Assembly (NCBI GenBank): GCA_028867395.1
Contig: JAGWGO010000084.1
Coordinates: 1 to 6,716 of the forward strand
DNA from: Nitrososphaerota archaeon
GTDB lineage: Archaea; Thermoproteota; Nitrososphaeria; Nitrososphaerales; Nitrosopumilaceae
DNA length: 6,716 bases
Reading direction: 5' to 3'
Shown piece after piece: positions 1 through 6,060 of the stretch. Positions within the stretch are counted from its first letter, which is position 1. Each line of letters begins with the position of its first letter. A program made the translations under genes and the position numbers. The notes beneath the pieces are model-generated. The model did no database searches, was not told where the DNA came from, and was given only the letters and a program-made list of their open reading frames with translations.

Positions 1-324
1 ATAGAATTTAGTAAGCCCTTCCCATCAACTCCTACTGATCTAATAAGCTTTTCAGTGGGATTCATAGCATTCTTGGCACTCTTGCAAGGACTAGCAATCG
101 TCTCAACTTTTTATTTTTTAAGAAAGTTCAAAAAACTCTATTTAATGAAATACTATCTTCATTCAAGATTCTTTTCTTGGTTGCTCGGAGTATTTGCTTA
201 TCTGCTTGCCGCAGAAATCCACCTTAGTGTTTCAAGCAGATTCAAAGGGCGCGGACATTCTGCATTGTTAAACAAGGAACTAAAGAAAAGAGCCAAAGAA
301 GAGATCTCGGCTGTATTTAGATAA
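1..324 (+). CDS. C-terminal part of an integral membrane protein (5'-truncated by window edge)
   Basis: The frame is open from base 1 with no stop, so the GTG at 55 is probably an internal valine and the gene begins before the window. The visible 107 residues hold two hydrophobic stretches likely to span the membrane: about residues 16-41 (SFSVGFIAFLALLQGLAIVS and onward) and about 57-74 (FFSWLLGVFAYLLAAEIHL). Between them lies a short basic loop rich in Lys, Phe and Tyr. The tail after the second helix is strongly basic (SRFKGRGHSALLNKELKKR), which suggests a cytosolic C-terminus by the positive-inside rule. I do not recognise the family. A paired-helix C-terminus with a basic tail occurs in membrane glycosyltransferases, which would suit the glycan genes nearby, but nothing catalytic is visible. 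No T-rich terminator or strong hairpin follows the TAA. Confidence 0.6.
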   Translation: MEFSKPFPSTPTDLISFSVGFIAFLALLQGLAIVSTFYFLRKFKKLYLMKYYLHSRFFSWLLGVFAYLLAAEIHLSVSSRFKGRGHSALLNKELKKRAKEEISAVFR

Positions 325-442
325 TTTAGCTCTGAAAAACTACTAGAGAAATTGGCTTTATGGGAATAATTCATTGAACGAGATTTGTGCGATAAAAATA
401 ATTGAATTCAAAAATAGTAGGTTCTAAACCTAGTAATGTACC

Positions 443-470
443 ATTATTAAGCAATCCTTAAATTTATAAA
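443..470 (+). promoter_or_regulatory. Two candidate archaeal TATA boxes for the gene at 478
   Basis: Two AT-rich boxes lie in tandem. ATTATTAA at 443-450 is centred about 31 bases before the GTG at 478 and would give a leader of a few bases. TTTATAAA at 463-470 is a better match to the archaeal TATA consensus, but it is centred only about 12 bases before that GTG and would start transcription near 490-493, inside the frame. If the second box is the real one, translation would begin later, for example at TTG 508 or ATG 520. This is inferred from spacing only. Confidence 0.4.
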
Positions 471-477
471 AATAAAC

Positions 478-1620
478 GTGGAAACATTGTATTTAATAAA
501 ATTTTTTTTGCTGGTTTGTATGGTAGTGATATTGACTGAAAACAGTCTTGTTCTTCCACTCTCAAAAGCTCAGGCGGAAGTAGAATCTCCTAGACAACAG
601 ATGGCTCACGGAGTTTCAGTTTATAATGTAAAGTGTAACGACGGTCTTGTGCTTATTTTAAAAGCCCTAGATAAATCGGCAGCATGTGTAACAGAACCAA
701 CCACCAAAATTCTTATTGAAAGAGGATGGGGAATGATGGTAACTAAAAAGGTCGAGGGTATGGCAAACATGACAGGTACCAAACCACAAAACATGACCCA
801 ACCCTTACCTAAACCAGTCCAGACGCAAAACATGACAAGTACCAAACCACAAAACATGACCCAACCCTTGCCTAAACCAGTCCAAACTCCGAACAAGACA
901 ACCCCCGCTCAGACCCACGGCATCCAGATCTTAACGACAGTCTATGGCAACAACATATCTAACCAAATTTCACAGCTGGCACCGTACCTGCGCCCATCAG
1001 ATATTGTTGATCTCATTCCCTCGCAAATAAGCTATGCACCTCAACTCAAATCACTTGGGGTACAAGTAGCAGTTGGAGGTCAGACAAATCTAAACTCCCA
1101 AGATATAAAAAATAACATTCTGACCATGCCTCTAAACAATGTAGATATTATAGCATATGACTATGAGCCGGGAACCGTTCCAGACTTTAGCACCGATCAA
1201 AGTGTTGCGATAGGTCACTTTAGCGAACTCTATCAAGATACACATGCCCTAAAAAAACTTCTGTGGATAAATCCAGTTTGGTATGGTGGTCATGATTGGG
1301 ATTGGGGTGAAGTTGCCAAGCATACAGATATTTTATGTATCCAGGTCCAGAACTTTGAAACAGGGGCAAAGCAATTTGGTAAGAATACTTATGGCATGAC
1401 TTTACAACAAGTAGTTTCAAATGTAACACAACAAGTAAAGTCAAAATCACCTAGCACAAAACTATATTTTCAGTTTGGTGCTGCCACTGGACAGACTCCA
1501 AAGCAAACTGTAGATGACATTAATTCAATAAAATCAATACCCTTTGATGGAGTGTTCTTATTCTCAACGCCACGTGATCCTCAATATGTACCCCAGGTTT
1601 TACAAGGGTTAGGCAGATAA
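478..1620 (+). CDS. Secreted or membrane-anchored protein with sequon-rich linker and TIM-barrel-like C-terminal domain
   Basis: The product is 380 residues from the GTG at 478. Residues 4-33 form a signal peptide or N-terminal anchor with a hydrophobic core (FFLLVCMVVIL) and an AQA-type end. Residues 50-85 form a small module with two cysteines (C53 and C70), ending in LIERGW. I recall this module from other Nitrososphaerales surface proteins. Residues 97-145 are a Pro/Thr/Gln linker built on a duplicated 21-residue unit with NMT and NKT N-glycosylation sequons. Residues 148-380 look like a compact alpha/beta domain: ILTTVYG, then VAVGG, DIIAYDYEPG (acidic D228 and E230), LLWINPVW, ILCIQVQNF, LYFQFGA and FDGVFLFST read as successive strands of a TIM barrel, as in glycoside-hydrolase-like domains. 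Acidic residues at strand ends suggest a hydrolase, but I cannot name a family or confirm catalysis. It is transcribed alone, outside the cell's cytosolic pathways. Confidence 0.75.
   Translation: METLYLIKFFLLVCMVVILTENSLVLPLSKAQAEVESPRQQMAHGVSVYNVKCNDGLVLILKALDKSAACVTEPTTKILIERGWGMMVTKKVEGMANMTGTKPQNMTQPLPKPVQTQNMTSTKPQNMTQPLPKPVQTPNKTTPAQTHGIQILTTVYGNNISNQISQLAPYLRPSDIVDLIPSQISYAPQLKSLGVQVAVGGQTNLNSQDIKNNILTMPLNNVDIIAYDYEPGTVPDFSTDQSVAIGHFSELYQDTHALKKLLWINPVWYGGHDWDWGEVAKHTDILCIQVQNFETGAKQFGKNTYGMTLQQVVSNVTQQVKSKSPSTKLYFQFGAATGQTPKQTVDDINSIKSIPFDGVFLFSTPRDPQYVPQVLQGLGR
766..891 (+). repeat. Two tandem 63-bp units encoding the NMT-rich linker
   Basis: Units 766-828 and 829-891 are in frame and nearly identical. 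The protein unit is NMT[G/S]TKPQNMTQPLPKPVQT followed by Q or P, 21 residues with two NMT sequons each. A third partial start (NKTT) follows. The few differences (GGT versus AGT, TTA versus TTG, CAG versus CAA) are mostly silent or conservative, so the duplication is recent and the frame has been kept. Such linkers commonly vary in copy number between strains. Confidence 0.9.
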
Positions 1621-1664
1621 ATCACCCTTCTTACTAGCGGGAATTCAACAAAACACCATCTCTG

Positions 1665-1671
1665 TATTATA
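1665..1671 (+). promoter_or_regulatory. Candidate TATA box upstream of the 28-codon ORF
   Basis: TATTATA is centred near 1668, about 30 bases before the ATG at 1698. This is the spacing expected for an archaeal promoter giving a transcript with almost no leader. It may equally drive the aminotransferase operon with a leader of about 120 bases. Confidence 0.35.
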
Positions 1672-1697
1672 CTGTAAAAGATTTTCATGTTGGTAAT

Positions 1698-1784
1698 ATG
1701 ATTGAGAGAATGGATGCCGCTCCATTACCTCAACCTAGGCATGACCGATTTAATTTTTCAGACTTTAAAAAAAGAATTAATTAA
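1698..1784 (+). CDS. Possible 28-residue small protein or 5' gene remnant
   Basis: The frame begins with ATG and encodes a 28-residue peptide starting MIERMDAAPLPQPRHDRFNF and ending in a basic stretch (FKKRIN) before TAA. It sits at near-leaderless spacing behind a TATA-like box and lies wholly in the gap before the aminotransferase. The composition (charged start, Pro-rich middle, Phe/Lys-rich end) looks like the cytosolic N-terminus of a larger protein, so it may be the start of a lost gene. It could also be a real micro-protein or a leader peptide. A 28-codon frame arises easily by chance, so the promoter spacing is the main support. Confidence 0.25.
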   Translation: MIERMDAAPLPQPRHDRFNFSDFKKRIN

Positions 1785-1785
1785 A
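1764..1785 (+). promoter_or_regulatory. Candidate promoter of the aminotransferase-WbqC operon
   Basis: Two AT-rich boxes, TTTAAAAAAA (1764-1773) and TTAATTAA (1777-1784), lie 30-50 bases before the ATG at 1814. The second would give a leader of about 7 bases and the first about 20. No Shine-Dalgarno sequence stands directly before the ATG, which fits a short-leader transcript. Confidence 0.35.
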
Positions 1786-1813
1786 GGGTCAAGATACGAT
1801 AAAACTCTAAAAG

Positions 1814-2965
1814 ATGACAACTCGCGTAACAAAAAAGATTCCTAGCGCTGCTCCATTTTTTGACCAAGATGACATTGACAAAATTTTGCAAGACACAAAA
1901 CAAATACTGGAATCAAAGAAGTTGGTGCTGGGATCTTTTACAAAAAAATTTGAGGATCAATTTGGGAACTATATCGGTACAAAGTATGCTATAGCTGTAA
2001 ACAGTGCCACATCGGCACTGGAAATTGTGTTAAAGTATCTTGATGTTAAAAACTCGGAGGTAATTGTACCAACCAATACGTTCATCGCATGTCCAAACAC
2101 CGTACTTTATGCAGGCGGCACGCCTGTATTTGCAGACATGAACCCTGATAGCTTTTGTATGGAAGTCGAAGATCTGAAACGAAAGATAACACCAAAGACC
2201 AAAGCAATAATGGCAGTACACCTTGCAGGCCTTGCCGAACCTGCAATGGATGAGCTAAGAGAAATTTGCGACAAGAAAGGAATTCAATTGATGGAGGACT
2301 GCTCCCATGCGCACGGAGCTACTTTTAGAGGAAAAAAGGTTGGAACTCTTTCCTCGGCAGGTTGTTTTAGCTTTTTTGCAACAAAGATACTGCCCACCGG
2401 CACAGGCGGAATGATAACCACAGATGATTCTGACTTGAAAAATTTTGCTGAAGCATACCGACATCAGGGAGGATTGGGTGGGGAAGGTCAGATTGAGATC
2501 TTTAACCAATTTGGTTATGACTCGATGATGAGTGAGATAACTGCTGCTGTAGGAATAAACCAGCTCTTAAAACTTGATGAGCAGATCAAAATAAGAAGAA
2601 AGATAGCGGGTATGTACGAGAAGAGAATAAGCGAGGTTGATAAAATAAAATTGCCTCCAAAGTTTGAAAATTCGACCAATGTTTACTGGAAGTTAATTAC
2701 AATTCTTGATGATAAAATTGACAGGGATCAAGTCAGGCTGACTTTACGAAAAGAGTTTACCATAGATGGAGGAATACTCTATCCAGTACTATGCCATCTA
2801 CAGCCTCTGTATGCAAAGATGGGGCACAAGCAAGGCCAGTGCCCAATTGCTGAAAGAGTTATGAAGCACCAGCTCACACTGCCTATCAATCCATACATGA
2901 CAGAAGAGGATGTGGACTATGTGATAGATTCCTTAACAGACATAATAACAAGAGAAAACCCATGA
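1814..2965 (+). CDS. DegT/DnrJ/EryC1/StrS family sugar aminotransferase (PLP-dependent)
   Basis: At 383 residues this is full length for the family, which moves an amino group, usually from glutamate, onto a keto sugar attached to a nucleotide in the cytosol. The fold type I landmarks are in order: NSATSAL (63-69) binding the PLP phosphate, PTNTF (86-90), EDCSHAHGA (161-169) with D162 placed to bind the pyridine nitrogen, and SFFATKILPTGTGGM (186-200) with the Schiff-base lysine at K191. The C-terminal domain has the usual YPVLCHLQPLY (323-333) and LPINPYMTEEDVDYV segments. All key residues are present, so it should be active. The sugar product (for example a 3-amino or 4-amino hexose) cannot be read from sequence. 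The stop overlaps the start of the WbqC gene, so the two are co-translated and probably act on the same sugar. The ATG at 1814 is the first in-frame start next to a plausible promoter. Confidence 0.93.
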   Translation: MTTRVTKKIPSAAPFFDQDDIDKILQDTKQILESKKLVLGSFTKKFEDQFGNYIGTKYAIAVNSATSALEIVLKYLDVKNSEVIVPTNTFIACPNTVLYAGGTPVFADMNPDSFCMEVEDLKRKITPKTKAIMAVHLAGLAEPAMDELREICDKKGIQLMEDCSHAHGATFRGKKVGTLSSAGCFSFFATKILPTGTGGMITTDDSDLKNFAEAYRHQGGLGGEGQIEIFNQFGYDSMMSEITAAVGINQLLKLDEQIKIRRKIAGMYEKRISEVDKIKLPPKFENSTNVYWKLITILDDKIDRDQVRLTLRKEFTIDGGILYPVLCHLQPLYAKMGHKQGQCPIAERVMKHQLTLPINPYMTEEDVDYVIDSLTDIITRENP

Positions 2966-3720
2966 TAGTAACCATTCACCAGCCGGACTTTTTGCCATGG
3001 CTGGGTTTTTTCAACAAGGTAAGGCTTTCCGACTTGCTAGTGATAGGAGACCATGTGCAATATCGAAACAAGGGATATCAAAACAGGAACAGGATAAAGA
3101 CCATAAAGGGATGGCAGTGGTTGACCGTGCCAATTGTTCATAATTGGGGTTCGTCAATAAATGAAATGATGATACTAAATCGCGAGCAAAACGGCATAAC
3201 GTGGGACGATCTTCATCTGAGGACGCTCCAGGTAAATTACGGCAAGGCCCCGTTCTATGACACCTACATAGGTATTTTTGAAAAGATCTATAAAAGAAGA
3301 ATTGAGATGCTAGCAGAGTGCAACCTAGAATTTCTCAAGGCCATATTTTCCATACTTGGAATTGACATTCCAATCAAGCGAACATCGGAGATGAACATGA
3401 CGGGTTCAAAAACCGATCTGATAGTGGAGATTTGCAAAGCCGTAGGAGCCGATACGTACCTGTCAGGCATGAAGGGTGCAAGGTACATGGAAGAGAGTAC
3501 ACTTGAACAAAATGGAGTAAAACTATTGTACAACAACTATGAGCATCCTGTATATGAGCAGCAGTTCATGGAAGTCGGTTTTGAGCCAAACATGTCGGTC
3601 ATAGATTTGATATTCAATCACGGCCCACAATCATTTGAAATCATAAAGTCCGGTTTCAAGGGATTCGAACTGTTGCCTGGTCAGCAACAGAAGATAAAAT
3701 CAGAACTTGAGCAAGAATAA
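2962..3720 (+). CDS. WbqC-family protein
   Basis: The 252 residues match the WbqC family over its full length. The N-terminal signature IHQPDFLPWLGFFNK (5-19) is followed by a conserved IGDHVQY (28-34), the NRNRIKT...GWQWLTVP block (41-57), ADTYLSGMKGARYM (163-176) and the closing NMSVIDLIFNHG (210-221). WbqC-type genes are found in polysaccharide and O-antigen clusters, commonly beside DegT-type aminotransferases. The biochemical role was not clearly established as far as I know, although modification of an amino sugar is a reasonable guess from context. The ATG overlaps the TGA of the aminotransferase by 4 bases (ATGA), which indicates translational coupling. There is no signal peptide or membrane helix, so the protein is cytosolic. 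Confidence 0.88.
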   Translation: MIVTIHQPDFLPWLGFFNKVRLSDLLVIGDHVQYRNKGYQNRNRIKTIKGWQWLTVPIVHNWGSSINEMMILNREQNGITWDDLHLRTLQVNYGKAPFYDTYIGIFEKIYKRRIEMLAECNLEFLKAIFSILGIDIPIKRTSEMNMTGSKTDLIVEICKAVGADTYLSGMKGARYMEESTLEQNGVKLLYNNYEHPVYEQQFMEVGFEPNMSVIDLIFNHGPQSFEIIKSGFKGFELLPGQQQKIKSELEQE

Positions 3721-3786
3721 AAGTTAGCAAACAAACCAAAAGATCTCTTGAACAAGTTCAAATAGTACCCAAGATCCTTTGCTACT

Positions 3787-4278
3787 ATGCACTACCTCGG
3801 ATGGGCAGCTGTAATAATAGCCATAATAATAGGTTCTTGGGAAACTGGGTGGTACATGGGATTATCTTTTGGTCCGCACATGCAAGCAGACCGTCTTGTT
3901 GAAAAAAGTTTCTCCATTCCTGTACAGAACTCGGTGCCCCAGATTGCTCAAGAAAGACCCACAGCAGAAAACACAGTGCCTGCACAGACAACTCAAAACC
4001 AATATTCCAGTAATTTCTCGACACAGGTAGCCCAGAATGTATCCTCACAGACAAAACAAAACCTCACCTTCGGTTACTCCTCACAGACACATGTGGTCCC
4101 AAATGTACCCTCACAGACAACTCAAAACCCCCTCTCTGTCAATTCGCCGCAAACACATGTGGTGCAAAACGTTCCAGCACAGATGAATCAAAACCCTTTT
4201 GCCCCATACTTGCAAACACATCCCACGCAGAAAACCGGTGCACTCTCCTTTGAGTTCTCCAACAAGACACGACAATAG
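3787..4278 (+). CDS. Single-pass anchored protein with Gln/Asn/Thr/Pro-rich repeats
   Basis: The 163-residue product opens with one hydrophobic helix (residues 5-26, with the core WAAVIIAIIIG), followed at once by a hydrophilic region. It is therefore probably an uncleaved anchor or signal peptide with the rest outside the cell. Residues 65-149 are four degenerate repeats of about 20-22 residues. The rest is low in charge and likely disordered. Sequons of the NxS/T type occur (NFS, NLT, NKT). There is no recognisable domain, and I cannot assign a function. A stalk, spacer or heavily glycosylated surface protein is plausible. It follows the WbqC gene by 66 bases and could be read through from that operon, since only a weak TATA-like element (CAAATAGTA, near 3760) lies between. 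The frame continues beyond its TAG; see the 4279-4422 entry. Confidence 0.6.
   Translation: MHYLGWAAVIIAIIIGSWETGWYMGLSFGPHMQADRLVEKSFSIPVQNSVPQIAQERPTAENTVPAQTTQNQYSSNFSTQVAQNVSSQTKQNLTFGYSSQTHVVPNVPSQTTQNPLSVNSPQTHVVQNVPAQMNQNPFAPYLQTHPTQKTGALSFEFSNKTRQ
3979..4233 (+). repeat. Four degenerate in-frame repeats of about 60-66 bp
   Basis: The protein units begin PAQTTQNQ (residue 65), SSQTKQNL (86), PSQTTQNP (108) and PAQMNQNP (130). The second and third also share the second half QTHVV[P/Q]NV. The consensus is [P/S][A/S]QTTQNP, about seven variable residues, then QTHVVQNV. Units two and three are the closest pair. The pattern points to internal duplication followed by drift with the reading frame preserved. 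Confidence 0.8.
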
Positions 4279-4422
4279 GATATCTTTGATATCGCTATAG
4301 GCAATCCAGCAGTAAAATATCTTGGGTCCAAAAACAAATTTGCTAGAATCTACTCGGTCATCACATTAAGAACGGTAGAAAACACGTTGCAACGATTCCT
4401 CGGGGCAGTCAATCGAAATTAG
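4279..4422 (+). other. In-frame open extension after the TAG of the repeat protein
   Basis: Directly after the TAG at 4276-4278 the same frame stays open for 47 codons before a second TAG at 4420-4422. The translation looks protein-like, with segments such as FDIAIGNPAVKYLGSK and FARIYSVITLRTVENTLQRF (hydrophobic and charged residues in helix-like spacing), and it differs completely from the repeat region before it. It may be the remnant of a C-terminal domain cut off by a nonsense mutation, the decayed tail of another gene, or chance. A 47-codon open run is not rare at this base composition. The rest of the gap to 4453 shows nothing else. Confidence 0.3.
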
Positions 4423-4453
4423 GGCCATAAACCGTCATACCTCCTGCCTAATC

Positions 4454-4461
4454 ATTATATT
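4454..4461 (+). promoter_or_regulatory. TATA box of the isomerase gene, deciding its start codon
   Basis: ATTATATT abuts the GTG at 4462. A TATA box centred at 4458 would start transcription near 4484, after that GTG, so the GTG cannot be the usual start if this box is used. The TTG at 4486 then begins a leaderless message. Confidence 0.5.
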
Positions 4462-4485
4462 GTGACAATATCAAAAAAATGCATA

Positions 4486-5502
4486 TTGCTTGACCTAAGA
4501 ACCATACAAAAATTTGACCGTTCTGGCATGTACAAGATCTATGACAGATGGCCACAGATCGCTCGGGAATCGTATGAATCAGAGCAAGAATTAGCAGAGT
4601 TTGGCGAGATTAATCACATTGTGTTTTCTGGAATGGGAGGATCTGGAGCAATTGGAGACGTGTTCTCCTCTATTCTCTCAAAGACCAAGATACATGTATG
4701 CGTTGTTAAAGGATACGTACTTCCAGGCACTATTGACTCCAACACATTGGTTGTAACAACAAGCGTGTCAGGAAATACAACCGAGACCCTCAGCGTACTT
4801 GATACTGCAAGCAAGCTGGGCTGTAAGGTAATTGCATTCTCTTCTGGAGGCAAGATGGAAAGATTCTGTGTGAAGAACAAGGTAGAATACAGAAAGATCC
4901 CAATGGTGCTTTCACCGCGGGCATCATTTCCTGCCTTTCTTTACTCCATGTTAAAGATACTAAGCCATGTAATACCTGTAAAAAATGATGAGGTGACAGA
5001 ATCGATCTCAAAACTTGAGAGACTTCAGAAAAGCATATGGTCATCTAATCTAACCATCAATAATCCCTCGCTTGCGTTGGCAGAGTGGATTAACGGAATT
5101 CCGATGATTTACTATCCACACGGACTAGAAGCCGTTGCAATAAGGTTCAAGAACTCACTTCAAGAAAATGCCAAGTCGCATGCAATGGCAGAAGATGTCA
5201 TAGAGGCCTCACACAACGGCATAGTCTCATGGGAGAGAAACAAGTTCAGAGTACAGCCAATTCTCATCGAGGGTGCAGATGACTATATCAAGACAAAGGA
5301 AAGATGGAATATACTCAAGGAATATTTCAAAAAGAACAAGATAGACTATAAAGAGATCCACTCCATAAAGGGAGGCATACTCTCCAAATCATTAACTCTG
5401 ATGTACTTGCTAGACTATTGTACCTTGTACCTTGCTGCACTATCCAAATTAGACCCGTCTCCTGTTAGGTCAATTGATTATCTAAAAAACAAGCTAGGAT
5501 AA
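4486..5502 (+). CDS. Bifunctional phosphoglucose/phosphomannose isomerase (SIS-domain family)
   Basis: This cytosolic enzyme interconverts glucose 6-phosphate or mannose 6-phosphate with fructose 6-phosphate, linking gluconeogenesis to nucleotide-sugar supply. The 338 residues hold two SIS domains with the archaeal PGI/PMI signatures: FSGMGGSGAIGD (47-58), SVSGNTTET (93-101), LSPRASFPA (142-150, the PRAS motif typical of the bifunctional group), NSLQENAKSH (223-232, containing the catalytic glutamate E227 as known for the Pyrobaculum enzyme), and SHN (242-244, the histidine placed for ring opening). The C-terminus has DPSPVRSIDYLKNKLG. I chose the TTG at 4486 because the TATA box abuts the upstream GTG at 4462, and because the resulting N-terminus (14 residues before MYKIYDRW) agrees with thaumarchaeal relatives as I remember them. 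GTG 4462 would add 8 residues and ATG 4528 would remove 14. It is monocistronic, and no terminator is obvious. Confidence 0.9.
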   Translation: MLDLRTIQKFDRSGMYKIYDRWPQIARESYESEQELAEFGEINHIVFSGMGGSGAIGDVFSSILSKTKIHVCVVKGYVLPGTIDSNTLVVTTSVSGNTTETLSVLDTASKLGCKVIAFSSGGKMERFCVKNKVEYRKIPMVLSPRASFPAFLYSMLKILSHVIPVKNDEVTESISKLERLQKSIWSSNLTINNPSLALAEWINGIPMIYYPHGLEAVAIRFKNSLQENAKSHAMAEDVIEASHNGIVSWERNKFRVQPILIEGADDYIKTKERWNILKEYFKKNKIDYKEIHSIKGGILSKSLTLMYLLDYCTLYLAALSKLDPSPVRSIDYLKNKLG

Positions 5503-5528
5503 AGTATTGTACATTCGCTTGCCAATTG

Positions 5529-5535
5529 TTTATAT
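5529..5535 (+). promoter_or_regulatory. TATA box of a truncated + strand gene
   Basis: TTTATAT, centred near 5532, would place a transcription start near 5558, about nine bases before the GTG at 5567. It is the clearest TATA-type element in the decayed right half and points into the IS110 remnant. Confidence 0.4.
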
Positions 5536-5566
5536 CCAAATGTTGTCTGCGGCAGCATGAGTTGAT

Positions 5567-5653
5567 GTGTCATCAGATGAGGAATCAATGGTATCAGAAA
5601 CAAAAAACCAAATTGAGGTATATGGGGTATGGCGTTTAGAATTAAATTCATAA
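5567..5653 (+). pseudogene. 5' stub of a + strand gene cut by the IS110 remnant
   Basis: From GTG 5567 the frame encodes 28 residues: an acidic Ser/Glu-rich start (VSSDEESMVSETKNQ), then IEVYGVWRLELNS and TAA. A TATA box sits at the right distance upstream. The last eight or so codons overlap bases that, read on the other strand, still resemble IS110 transposase (SLELS...LILN), so the native gene sequence probably ends near 5630 and the stop belongs to the inserted DNA. The family is not recognisable from about 20 native residues. The original gene either had its body deleted or was displaced. It could also be a chance frame; the promoter and the acidic N-terminus argue mildly for a real gene start. 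Confidence 0.35.
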
Positions 5654-6048
5654 GCCCTGTCGATAGCTCTAGAGTACAAAGCCACCTTATCCCTCCCTTA
5701 CCAAAGATATCGGAGAGGTCCGTCCTGTAGTCGTACTTGTCAAGAAGCAAGTGTATACGGTTCTCAATCATGGTCCTGCTCTTGAAAAGTGAGACCCTGT
5801 GTCTTACAAGGGCCCTCTTCTCCCTGAATTCTTTTGAGGGATAAAACGACTCGTACACAAGATCTGCCCTCAATAGGTATGCATTGTCTGCATCAAGCTT
5901 GTCCGATTTTATCCTTGCCTCAGCTATTATCCTTGCCTACATGTATTTGCAAGCAGCGTCCCTACGCGGTCTCCTCGAGCGCATCGTGTATACTCATCCA
6001 TATGTTTCCAGTGGACTCAATCACGGCCCTGCAGGAGCCATTCTTTTG
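5631..6048 (-). pseudogene. Decayed IS110-family transposase fragment (both ends missing)
   Basis: Read on the minus strand, three frames together rebuild the middle of an IS110 transposase. The first runs to 5962 with NGSCRAVIESTGNIWMSIHDALEE (holding the DEDD-domain glutamate in ESTG). The second, 5965-5939, gives VGTLLANTC (normally like TLLANPYKA). The third, from 5936, gives ARIIAEARIKSDKLDAD (the paired aspartates of DKLDA), AYLLRADLVYESFYPSKEFR, LVRHRVSLFKSRTM, NRIHLLLDKYDYRTDLSDIF and GKGGIRWL, fading out at SLELS-like residues near 5631. Missing are the N-terminal strand with the first aspartate (GIDVHK-type) and the whole C-terminal Tnp20 half with its catalytic serine. A stop (5964-5962) and at least two frameshifts within about 40 bases prove it dead. 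No element ends or bridge-RNA region can be located. Family identity is firm. Confidence 0.85.
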
Positions 6049-6060
6049 TGCACTGCAGAC

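Noticed and set aside
418..432. Short inverted repeat TAGGTT-CTA-AACCTA
   Set aside because: Six-base arms without a following T-run are weak as a terminator and expected by chance. No function is claimed.
621..896. 91-codon minus-strand frame with internal repeats
   Set aside because: Its repeats merely mirror the duplicated linker of the + strand surface protein.
2255..2509. Minus-strand frame within the aminotransferase
   Set aside because: It is a shadow of a fully conserved + strand gene.
3750..3770. GTTCAAAT stretch like a tRNA T-loop
   Set aside because: No matching stems, anticodon arm or acceptor pairing could be found around it.
4279..4295. GATATC repeated twice around TTT
   Set aside because: It is a low-complexity coincidence of a common palindrome, with no array or larger symmetry.
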